Assembly: GCF_001545035.1 (NCBI RefSeq)
Contig: NZ_FCOJ02000044.1
Span: 1 to 64,000 of the forward strand
DNA length: 64,000 nt
Source of the DNA: Caballeronia glebae
GTDB taxonomy: Bacteria; Pseudomonadota; Gammaproteobacteria; Burkholderiales; Burkholderiaceae
Direction: 5' to 3'
Part shown: positions 57,299 through 64,000 of the stretch, one piece after another
Position numbering within the stretch: position 1 is the stretch's first letter
Layout: each line of letters opens with the position of its first letter
The notes under the pieces: generated by a model
Seen by the model: only the letters and a program-made list of their open reading frames with translations
What the model was told of the DNA's origin: nothing
Databases searched by the model: none
Position numbers and translations under genes: made by a program

Positions 57299-58144
57299 AT
57301 GACTCTGCCCGCCATCGTTTCCGCGCGCCGCTTCGACGCCCCCGCGCACGCACCGTTTTTCATCGGCGATGAACGCGTCGGCTGGATTCGCCGAACCGAC
57401 GTCGAGGCGCTGCGTCGATGGCCGGACGTTTTCGAGATCGACGCGGCATCGGTTCGCCTGCACGCATCGCTCGCCGATGTGGACACGCGCAGCGCCGCGC
57501 TCGGCGCGGTCATCGGCGCGCTCTTCGCCGAAGGCAGGATTCCCGGCTGGCGCGACGAAACCTACGCGATCCGCAACGATTTCGACGCCGCGCCGATCGC
57601 GTTCATCGAGCGCGCGGCGTCGCGCTTCTTCGGCACGATGACCTACGCGGTGCATCTGAACGGCATCGTAAAATATCGGGATAAGGCGCCGCAATTGTGG
57701 ATCGCGCGCCGCAGCGACACGAAGGCGACCGATCCCGGCATGCTCGACAACATCGTCGCGGGCGGCATCGGCTGGGGTCTCGACCTCATGCCGACGCTCG
57801 TGAAGGAATGCTGGGAAGAGGCGGGCATGAGCGCCGAACTCGCGCAAACCGCCGAGCGCGGCCGCACGTTCCATGTGCTGCAGTCCTTGCCCGAAGGCAC
57901 GCAGGCCGAGCAGATCTTCGTGTACGACGTTTCCCTGCCGCACGATTTCGCGCCGCGCAATCAAGATGGCGAAGTGGGCGAACATCGCCTCGCGCGCATC
58001 GAGGATGTCGCGCGCTGGATCGAGGAGGGCACGCTCACCGTCGACGCCAGTCTCGCGACGCTCGATTGCATGCTGCGTCATCAGTGGATAGACGAGGACG
58101 CGTGCGAAGGCATCGACGCGTTATTCGAGCGGCCGCAAAGCTGA
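57299..58144 (+). CDS. Nudix hydrolase with DUF4743 N-terminal domain
   Basis: 281 residues: an N-terminal DUF4743 region (about 1-115, FIGDERVGWIRRTDVEAL) and a Nudix domain (about 116-270). The Nudix box reads GGIGWGLDLMPTLVKECWEEAGM: the catalytic KE-x-x-EE is present, but the first Glu of the consensus is Leu. Eukaryotic relatives are annotated near thiamine pyrophosphokinase and act on thiamine diphosphate derivatives; the substrate here is unknown. It sits nine bases after the exporter. Confidence 0.87.
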   Translation: MTLPAIVSARRFDAPAHAPFFIGDERVGWIRRTDVEALRRWPDVFEIDAASVRLHASLADVDTRSAALGAVIGALFAEGRIPGWRDETYAIRNDFDAAPIAFIERAASRFFGTMTYAVHLNGIVKYRDKAPQLWIARRSDTKATDPGMLDNIVAGGIGWGLDLMPTLVKECWEEAGMSAELAQTAERGRTFHVLQSLPEGTQAEQIFVYDVSLPHDFAPRNQDGEVGEHRLARIEDVARWIEEGTLTVDASLATLDCMLRHQWIDEDACEGIDALFERPQS

Positions 58145-58175
58145 ACACCACGAATCAAACGAACGAGGGAAGGTC

Positions 58176-59045
58176 ATGTCGACCGAACATAGTTTCTATC
58201 TGAAGTTGTCGTGCCCGGACCGTCCGGGAATCGTGCATGCCGTGTCGGGCTTCCTGTTCAACCTCGGCGCCAATATCCTCGACTCCGCGCAGTTCGGCGA
58301 CAGCCGCACCGGCGAGTTCTTCATGCGCGTGCATTTCCAGCAGGTCGGCGGCGACCCCGGCCTCGACGCGCTGCGCAAAACGTTCAGCGATCTCGCCGAC
58401 GAGTTCGGCATGCGCTGGGAATTGCACGACGCATCGGTGAAGCCGCGCGTGGTCATCATGGTGTCGAAGATCGGCCATTGTCTGAACGATCTGCTGTTCC
58501 GCTATCGCACCGGGCAATTGCAGATCGAGATTCCGGCGATCATTTCGAATCACAAGGATTTTTATCAGCTCGCCGCGAGCTACGACATCCCGTTCCATCA
58601 TCTGCCGCTGCTCAAGTCGACGCCGGAAGCGAAGGCCGCGCAGGAATCGCGCGTGATGGAAATCGTCGATCAGCACGACACCGATCTCGTCGTGCTCGCG
58701 CGCTATATGCAGATCCTGTCGCCGCAACTGTGCGCGAAGCTTTCCGGCCGCGCGATCAACATCCATCACTCGTTCCTGCCGAGCTTCAAGGGCGCGAAGC
58801 CGTACTATCAGGCGTTCGATCGCGGCGTGAAGCTCATCGGCGCGACCGCGCACTACGTGACGTCCGATCTGGACGAAGGCCCGATCATCGAGCAGGAAGT
58901 GGAGCGCGTCGATCACAACATGACGCCGGATCAACTGACGGCGATCGGCCGCGACGTCGAATGCGTGACGCTCGCGCGCGCGGTGAAATGGCATGCGGAG
59001 CACCGCATTCTGCTGAACGGGCACAAGACGGTCGTATTCCGCTAA
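58176..59045 (+). CDS. purU: formyltetrahydrofolate deformylase
   Basis: Hydrolyses 10-formyl-THF to THF and formate, balancing one-carbon pools. 289 residues: N-terminal ACT domain (about 5-85, LKLSCPDRPGIVHAVSGFLFNLGANI) that senses Met/Gly in E. coli, and a formyltransferase-like domain (about 90-289) with RYMQILSPQLC and NIHHSFLPSFKGAKPYYQAF. It follows the Nudix gene by 31 bases and ends at a terminator. Confidence 0.96.
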   Translation: MSTEHSFYLKLSCPDRPGIVHAVSGFLFNLGANILDSAQFGDSRTGEFFMRVHFQQVGGDPGLDALRKTFSDLADEFGMRWELHDASVKPRVVIMVSKIGHCLNDLLFRYRTGQLQIEIPAIISNHKDFYQLAASYDIPFHHLPLLKSTPEAKAAQESRVMEIVDQHDTDLVVLARYMQILSPQLCAKLSGRAINIHHSFLPSFKGAKPYYQAFDRGVKLIGATAHYVTSDLDEGPIIEQEVERVDHNMTPDQLTAIGRDVECVTLARAVKWHAEHRILLNGHKTVVFR

Positions 59046-59063
59046 GCCGTTGTTCGGAATGAG

Positions 59064-59102
59064 AAAGCCCGCCGGATCAGTACAGATCAGGCGGGCTTTT
59101 TT
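59064..59102 (+). terminator. Rho-independent terminator after purU
   Basis: AAAGCCCGCC (59064-59073) pairs with GGCGGGCTTT (59090-59099), with a 16-base loop that can itself pair, then TTT. The minus strand also has T residues after the stem, so it may serve the converging permease gene as well. Confidence 0.9.
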
Positions 59103-59106
59103 GTGC

Positions 59107-60198
59107 TCAGACGAGCCGCAGATAAATCAGTTCGCGCTTGATATAGCCATAGAAAATCGGCGCGGCGATCACGCCGGGAATGCCGAACGCGGCTTCCATC
59201 GCGAGCATCGCGAGAAGCAGTTCCCACGCGCGCGCCTCGATCTGCCCGCCGATAATGCGCGCATTCAGGAAATATTCGAGCTTGTGAATCAGGATCAGGA
59301 ACGCGAGCGACGCGACCGCCGTGCCGAACGACACCGACAGCGAAATCCCGACGATGATCGTATTCGAGATGAGATTGCCGATCACCGGCATCAGGCCGAC
59401 GATGAACGTGACCAGCACGAGCGTTTTGGAGAGCGGCAGCTTTTCGTGAAAGAGCGGCAGCGCGACGAGAAGGTATAGCGCGGTGAAGACGGCGTTGATC
59501 GCCGAAATCTTGATTTGCGCGAACACGATGCGGCGGAAGGCATCGGAAAAACGCGACACGCGCGCGACGAGCGCGGTGGACAACGGCAACCGATGATGCG
59601 CCGCGCGCGGCGCGCTCACCGCGATGATCGCGCCAATGATCATGCCGATCACGATGTGGCCGAAGCCGCGCGCCATTTCCTTGCCGCCTTGCTGAAGCAT
59701 CTCGGCGTGCTTGTGCATCAGTTCAGTGGCTTTGTCTTTCATCTGCACCGCGTCCACGGGCAGATAATTCGCGATCCAGTCCGGCACGGACAGCCGCGCG
59801 CTGGACGTGATGCTCGTCAGTTGATCGAGCAGCTTTTGCAGGCTCGGGAAGTCGCGCTCGAAATGTTCGATGGTGGCGATGGTCGCGCCCGTCAGCCCGC
59901 CGACGATGATCGCCGAAATCAGCCCGACCGCGATGAGCCGCGCGCCGCGGCTGACTACATGACGCTCGATCAGCGGCGCGATCATGTGCGTGAGCTGATA
60001 CACCAGCATGCCGGCGAGCAGCCCGCCGAGCAGTTGCAGCCTGAGCGTAATGTACAGCGCCAGCAGCGCGAGCATGTAGCTGCCGATCTCCACCGCCGAC
60101 AGCTTCGGCAAACTCATGTCGCTCGTCAGCCTGACGTGGCGCGTGGGCAGGTCCCGTATGCGCGCTTCCTCGTTGGCCGCTTCGTTGCGCTTCGCCAT
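59107..60198 (-). CDS. AI-2E family transporter (PerM/YdiK type)
   Basis: 363 residues with about eight membrane helices and a central soluble segment (about 125-200). Segments typical of the family are GGLLAGMLVYQLTHMIAPLIERHVVSRGARLIAVGLISAIIVGG and KTLVLVTFIVGLMPVIGNLISNTIIV. Members include TqsA, linked to autoinducer-2 export, and Na+/H+ antiporters, so the substrate is not known. It follows uvrA by 111 bases on the same strand. Confidence 0.88.
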   Translation of the reverse strand: MAKRNEAANEEARIRDLPTRHVRLTSDMSLPKLSAVEIGSYMLALLALYITLRLQLLGGLLAGMLVYQLTHMIAPLIERHVVSRGARLIAVGLISAIIVGGLTGATIATIEHFERDFPSLQKLLDQLTSITSSARLSVPDWIANYLPVDAVQMKDKATELMHKHAEMLQQGGKEMARGFGHIVIGMIIGAIIAVSAPRAAHHRLPLSTALVARVSRFSDAFRRIVFAQIKISAINAVFTALYLLVALPLFHEKLPLSKTLVLVTFIVGLMPVIGNLISNTIIVGISLSVSFGTAVASLAFLILIHKLEYFLNARIIGGQIEARAWELLLAMLAMEAAFGIPGVIAAPIFYGYIKRELIYLRLV

Positions 60199-60256
60199 GA
60201 CTGCGTTCCTTTCCCCTGCTGCGTATGACGGTTATTCGTGCCGCGGCGTGCGCGGC

Positions 60257-60299
60257 GCATTTTAACGGTTCGGCCGACGCCGCCCCGGCGGCCGAACCG
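60257..60299 (-). terminator. candidate terminator after uvrA
   Basis: CGGTTCGGCCG (60266-60276) and CGGCCGAACCG (60089 replaced by 60289-60299) form a perfect 11-bp stem with a 12-base loop. On the minus strand it is followed by TTAAAATG, a weak U-tract. Confidence 0.6.
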
Positions 60300-60309
60300 G
60301 CTCCGTGAA

Positions 60310-63183
60310 TCAGGCCGCCGATTTAGCCCGCCGCAACAAGGGTGCCAGATATCTGCCGGTAAAACTCGCCTTCGACTTCGCCACCTGCTCCGGCGTCCCC
60401 TGGGCGATGATCTGCCCGCCGCCGGCGCCGCCTTCCGGACCGAGATCGATCACCCAGTCGGCGGTTTTGATTACGTCGAGATTATGCTCGATGATTACGA
60501 CAGTATTACCCTGATCTCGCAATCGATGGATCACTTCGAGCAAAAGCGCGATGTCGTGGAAGTGCAAACCGGTCGTCGGTTCGTCGAGGATATATAGCGT
60601 CCGACCGGTATCGCGCTTGCTCAGTTCCAGCGAAAGCTTGACGCGCTGGGCCTCGCCGCCCGATAACGTGGTCGCGGACTGGCCGAGCCGGATGTAGCCG
60701 AGACCGACGTCGAGCAGCGTTTTCAACTTGCGCGCGACCACCGGCACCACCTTGAAGAACTCGTGCGCGGCTTCGACCGTCAGGTCCAGCACTTCGCTGA
60801 TGTTCTTGCCCTTGTACTGGACTTCGAGCGTTTCGCGGTTGTAGCGCTTGCCGTGGCACACGTCGCAGGGCACGTAGACGTCCGGCAAAAAGTGCATTTC
60901 GACCTTCAAAACGCCGTCGCCCTGACAGGCTTCGCAGCGTCCGCCCTTCACGTTGAACGAGAAGCGGCCCGGATCGTAGCCGCGCTCCTTCGCCGCCGGC
61001 ACGCCCGCGAACAGTTCCCGGATCGGCGTGAAGAGTCCCGTGTAAGTGGCCGGATTCGAGCGCGGCGTGCGGCCGATCGGCGACTGATCGACGGCGATCA
61101 CCTTGTCGAAGTGCTCCAGGCCTTCGATCGACTCGTACGGCGCGGGCTCCGTCGCCGAGCCGTACAAATGCTGCGCGACCGCGTGCTGCAGCGTGTCGTT
61201 GATGAGCGTCGACTTGCCCGAACCGGACACGCCCGTCACGCAGGTCAGAAGTCCGACAGGCAGGTCCAGCGTCACGCGCTTCAGATTGTTGCCATACGCC
61301 TCGACTATGCGCAGCATGCGCTCGTCCGGCGCGGTGCGCTCGGCGGGATAGCTGATCGTGCGCTTGCCGGAGAGATACTGGCCGGTGATCGAGTTGGCGT
61401 CTTTCTGCACCTGAACCGGCGTGCCTTGCGCGACGATCACGCCGCCGTGCACGCCCGCGCCCGGTCCCATGTCGACGACGTAGTCCGCCATGCGGATCAT
61501 GTCCTCGTCGTGCTCGACCACGATCACCGAATTGCCGATGTCGCGCAGATGCTTGAGCGTGTCGATCAGCCGGTCGTTGTCGCGCTGATGCAGACCGATG
61601 GAGGGCTCGTCGAGCACGTACATGACGCCGGTCAGACCCGAGCCGATCTGCGACGCGAGCCGGATGCGCTGCGCCTCGCCGCCGGAAAGCGTCTCCGCGC
61701 TGCGTTCCAGCGACAGATAGTCCAGCCCGACGTTATTCAAGAACGAAAGCCGCGCGACGATTTCCTTGACCACCTTGTCGGCGATCTCGCCCTTCGCGCC
61801 TTCCAGACGCAGCGTCTGGAAATAGCCGAGCGCATCGCGCAGCGGCCAGCCGCTAATTTCGAAGATGCCGCGCGCCTGGCTCCCGGCGCCGACTTTCACG
61901 AAGCGCGCCTCGCGCCGCAGACGCGTGCCTTCGCACGCCGGGCACGGCTGATTATTCTGGTATTTCGCGAGTTCTTCGCGCACCGCGGACGAATCCGTCT
62001 CGCGGTAGCGCCGCTCCAGATTCGGGATGATGCCTTCGAACGCATGCTCCCGGATCGACGTCCGCCCGCGCTCGTTGATGTAGGAGAACGGAATCGCCTG
62101 CTTGCCCGAGCCGTACAGCAGGATCTTGCGCACTTTCTCGGGCAAGTCTTCGAAGGGCGCGTCGATTTCGAATTCAAAGAAGGCCGCGAGACTTTGCAGC
62201 ATCTGGAAATAGAACTGGTTGCGCCGGTCCCAGCCCTTCACCGCGCCCGCCGCGAGCGACAGCGACGGATGCGCGACCACGCGCTTCGGATCGAAGAACG
62301 TGATCTGTCCGAGGCCGTCGCACTCGGGACACGCGCCCATCGGATTGTTGAACGAGAAAAGACGCGGTTCCAGTTCCGGCAACGAATACGAGCAGATCGG
62401 GCACGCGAACTTGGAGCTGAAAAGCTTTTCCTTCTCCGCGTCCATTTCGAGCGCGATCGCGCGGCCGTCGGCGAGACGCAGCGCGGTTTCGAACGATTCG
62501 GCGAGCCGCTGCTTCATGTCCGGCCGCACTTTGAGGCGGTCGATCACGACGTCGATCGTGTGTTTGTCGTTCTTCTTGAGCTTCGGCAGCGAGTCGACTT
62601 CGTAGATTTTCGCGACGCCTTCGTTCGCCGTGCCGCCGCCCGAGCGGATGCGAAAGCGGATGAAACCCTGCGCCTGCATTGCCTCGAACAACTCGACATG
62701 CTCGCCCTTGCGATCCACGACGACCGGCGCGAGGATCATCAGCTTGGTTTCTTCGGCCAGCGCGAGCGCGGCGTCGACCATTTGCGAGACGCTTTGCGCC
62801 TCCAGCGGAATCAGGTGATCCGGGCAATACGGCGTGCCGACGCGCGCGTACAAAAGACGCAAATAGTCGTGGATTTCGGTAACAGTTCCGACCGTCGAGC
62901 GCGGATTATGCGACGTGGCTTTCTGCTCGATGGAAATGGCCGGCGAAAGACCTTCGATCAGATCGACGTCCGGTTTCTCCATCAGCTGCAAAAATTGCCG
63001 CGCATACGCCGAAAGGCTTTCCACGTAACGGCGCTGACCTTCCGCATACAGCGTGTCGAACGCGAGCGACGACTTGCCCGATCCGGACAGCCCCGTGATC
63101 ACGATCAGCTTATGGCGCGGCAAGTCGAGATTGACGTTCTTCAGATTGTGGGTGCGAGCCCCACGAATGCGAATTTCTTCCAC
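60310..63183 (-). CDS. uvrA: excinuclease ABC subunit A
   Basis: Damage-sensing ATPase of nucleotide excision repair. 957 residues from GTG 63183 (reading [17 protein letters not shown]), the family start; the frame stays open further upstream without support. Two ABC ATPase modules: Walker A GLSGSGKS (31-38) and a second GVSGSGKS about residue 640; signatures [12 protein letters not shown] and [15 protein letters not shown]. Zinc sites include CPIC with CPECDG and CEACQGDG with CDVCHGKRY. No LexA-type CTGT-N8-ACAG box is seen upstream. It is divergent from the MFS gene. Confidence 0.96.
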   Translation of the reverse strand: MEEIRIRGARTHNLKNVNLDLPRHKLIVITGLSGSGKSSLAFDTLYAEGQRRYVESLSAYARQFLQLMEKPDVDLIEGLSPAISIEQKATSHNPRSTVGTVTEIHDYLRLLYARVGTPYCPDHLIPLEAQSVSQMVDAALALAEETKLMILAPVVVDRKGEHVELFEAMQAQGFIRFRIRSGGGTANEGVAKIYEVDSLPKLKKNDKHTIDVVIDRLKVRPDMKQRLAESFETALRLADGRAIALEMDAEKEKLFSSKFACPICSYSLPELEPRLFSFNNPMGACPECDGLGQITFFDPKRVVAHPSLSLAAGAVKGWDRRNQFYFQMLQSLAAFFEFEIDAPFEDLPEKVRKILLYGSGKQAIPFSYINERGRTSIREHAFEGIIPNLERRYRETDSSAVREELAKYQNNQPCPACEGTRLRREARFVKVGAGSQARGIFEISGWPLRDALGYFQTLRLEGAKGEIADKVVKEIVARLSFLNNVGLDYLSLERSAETLSGGEAQRIRLASQIGSGLTGVMYVLDEPSIGLHQRDNDRLIDTLKHLRDIGNSVIVVEHDEDMIRMADYVVDMGPGAGVHGGVIVAQGTPVQVQKDANSITGQYLSGKRTISYPAERTAPDERMLRIVEAYGNNLKRVTLDLPVGLLTCVTGVSGSGKSTLINDTLQHAVAQHLYGSATEPAPYESIEGLEHFDKVIAVDQSPIGRTPRSNPATYTGLFTPIRELFAGVPAAKERGYDPGRFSFNVKGGRCEACQGDGVLKVEMHFLPDVYVPCDVCHGKRYNRETLEVQYKGKNISEVLDLTVEAAHEFFKVVPVVARKLKTLLDVGLGYIRLGQSATTLSGGEAQRVKLSLELSKRDTGRTLYILDEPTTGLHFHDIALLLEVIHRLRDQGNTVVIIEHNLDVIKTADWVIDLGPEGGAGGGQIIAQGTPEQVAKSKASFTGRYLAPLLRRAKSAA

Positions 63184-63537
63184 GAGTTTGTTCCGGGGTT
63201 CTTTCGGATGCGTTCGGATGTTTTCAGCGGTGCTTTCATCCGTCCTGGCGGGCCATTCAGCCATTGCCGGGCGGAAAGAGAGGGGGCCAAACCTGCTACT
63301 ATAACGACTTTTGAAGGGCGCGGCGCCCGGGCCCCGAGGCCGGATGCGCGTCGATCGGCCGGCGCGGGGACTTGTCGGCCATGTGCGGGGAGTGCGCTGA
63401 CACAATGAGCGGCGTGCCCGAGCCGTGTGAGCGGCGCGTCCGAGCCGTGCGATCCATATAGTGCCGTTTCGAGCAAGAACAAGGCGGCTGCGCCGCAGGC
63501 CAGGCCAGACGCGACCCTCATCCTTTTCCCGTTTCTG
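63184..63537. other. 354-base divergent spacer between uvrA and the MFS gene
   Basis: No gene is seen. It contains a possible uvrA -10 (TATAGT on the minus strand, 63303-63298), a possible + strand -10 (TATAGT, 63457-63462) and a tandem 22-base repeat at 63407-63450. Neither -10 has a good -35. Confidence 0.45.
63407..63450. repeat. imperfect tandem repeat, two 22-base units
   Basis: Units at 63407-63428 and 63429-63450 share GAGCGGCG and CCGAGCCGTG and differ at three positions. They end just before the TATAGT at 63457. Confidence 0.7.
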
Positions 63538-64000
63538 ATGTCCAATCCGTCTGCCACGCCCACACGTCTCTCAGCGCCGGAGTTGCGCGCGACCGTGTCT
63601 CTCGCTGCCATCTTCGCGCTGCGCATGCTCGGTCTTTTCATGATCATGCCGGTGTTCTCCATCTACGCGAGGACCATCCCGGGCGGCGACAACGTGCTGC
63701 TCGTCGGGATCGCGCTCGGCGCTTACGGCGTCACGCAGTCGATGCTCTACATCTTTTACGGCTGGATTTCCGACAAGCTCGGGCGCAAACCGGTCATCGC
63801 GTTCGGGCTGGTGGTGTTCGCGATCGGAAGCTTCGTCGCGGCCGCCGGGCATTCGATGGCGTGGATCATCGCCGGGCGCGTGATTCAGGGCATGGGCGCG
63901 GTGTCGTCGGCGGTGATCGCGTTCATCGCGGATCTTACGCACGAGGAAAACCGCACCAAGGCAATGGCGATGGTCGGCGCCAGCATCGGCGTGTCGTTCG
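63538..64000 (+). CDS. MFS transporter, N-terminal part (YajR-like)
   Basis: The gene runs off the window; about 154 residues are visible. After a short N-terminus ([20 protein letters not shown]) come the first helices: [23 protein letters not shown], then [31 protein letters not shown], which includes the MFS motif A (G-x3-D-x2-GRK), and [28 protein letters not shown]. The start at 63538 is the first ATG that gives a full first helix. The opening resembles YajR-type drug/proton antiporters; the substrate is unknown. Confidence 0.85.
   Translation, partial: MSNPSATPTRLSAPELRATVSLAAIFALRMLGLFMIMPVFSIYARTIPGGDNVLLVGIALGAYGVTQSMLYIFYGWISDKLGRKPVIAFGLVVFAIGSFVAAAGHSMAWIIAGRVIQGMGAVSSAVIAFIADLTHEENRTKAMAMVGASIGVSF

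Noticed and set aside
63184-63330. An SOS (LexA) box in front of uvrA.
   Set aside because: No match to CTGT-N8-ACAG was found; the gene may be constitutive or use a diverged site.
60763-63408. An 881-codon open frame on the plus strand opposite uvrA.
   Set aside because: Same artefact: low-complexity Arg/Leu/Asp composition and no ribosome site or recognisable domain.

Overview
The window is a high-GC stretch of a Betaproteobacterium, almost certainly Burkholderiaceae (Caballeronia, Paraburkholderia or Burkholderia). The evidence is the protein families and their order: a cox/cta operon with a cytochrome c- and OmpA-tailed subunit II, the nag PTS genes as an EIIA-HPr-EI fusion plus a NagE-type permease, and the kdsD-kdsC-lptCAB-rpoN-hpf-ptsN-hprK-rapZ block. 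I see no insertion sequence, prophage, CRISPR array or genomic island. Nearly all of it reads as vertically inherited core chromosome, with coding density above 90 percent.

Layout. 1-3.7 kb: the 3' part of gpsA, a macro-domain protein, trmL, comF and a BioC-like methyltransferase. 3.8-14.3 kb: the aa3-type cytochrome oxidase locus on the + strand. It starts from a promoter with a perfect TATAAT and holds a DUF2244 protein, coxB, ctaD, a 46-residue membrane protein, cox11, DUF2970, ctaE, SURF1, a SCO-like protein, ctaA, ctaB and a SCO lipoprotein, and ends at a good terminator. One small DUF2909 gene lies inside it on the opposite strand. 14.3-16.6 kb: YciI, an orphan MetQ-like binding protein and a MarR-GNAT fusion. 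16.9-24.4 kb: the N-acetylglucosamine operon (gntR, nagA, SIS-type deaminase, nagF, nagE), closed by a 13-bp UUCG hairpin. 24.5-26.8 kb: rpoH preceded by a perfect CIRCE operator, a PagL-like protein and an NTF2-like protein. 26.8-35.3 kb: leuA, ybiB, an FAH-family hydrolase with a zeta-class GST and an ArgO exporter, ftsY, rsmD, coaD and a ferredoxin.

35.3-42.4 kb is a minus-strand block: TPR protein, lolB, ispE, tRNA-Gln, prs, rplY, pth, hisC. mutM and mutY run divergently at 42.5-44.4 kb. 44.4-53.9 kb is the minus-strand envelope and regulation block: kdsD, kdsC, lptC, lptA, lptB, rpoN, hpf, ptsN, hprK, rapZ and a Lon N-domain protein. 54.0-59.0 kb carries a CPA2 antiporter, apt, a LysE-family exporter, a Nudix protein and purU. 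The window ends with an AI-2E family permease, uvrA and the start of an MFS transporter.

The genes form several coherent units: heme a and copper supply for the terminal oxidase; GlcNAc uptake, phosphorylation, deacetylation and deamination; Kdo synthesis and LPS transport next to sigma-54 and the nitrogen PTS; base-excision repair; and translation quality control.

I did not find a convincing wholly new system. The leads most worth following are the OmpA-tailed oxidase subunit II, CIRCE control of rpoH, a Cys-less second EIIB domain in NagE, a retained HprK-type serine in the HPr domain of NagF within the same window as hprK, the MarR-GNAT fusion with a palindrome at its promoter, and two long uncharacterised hairpins in the cox and ptsN-hprK spacers.
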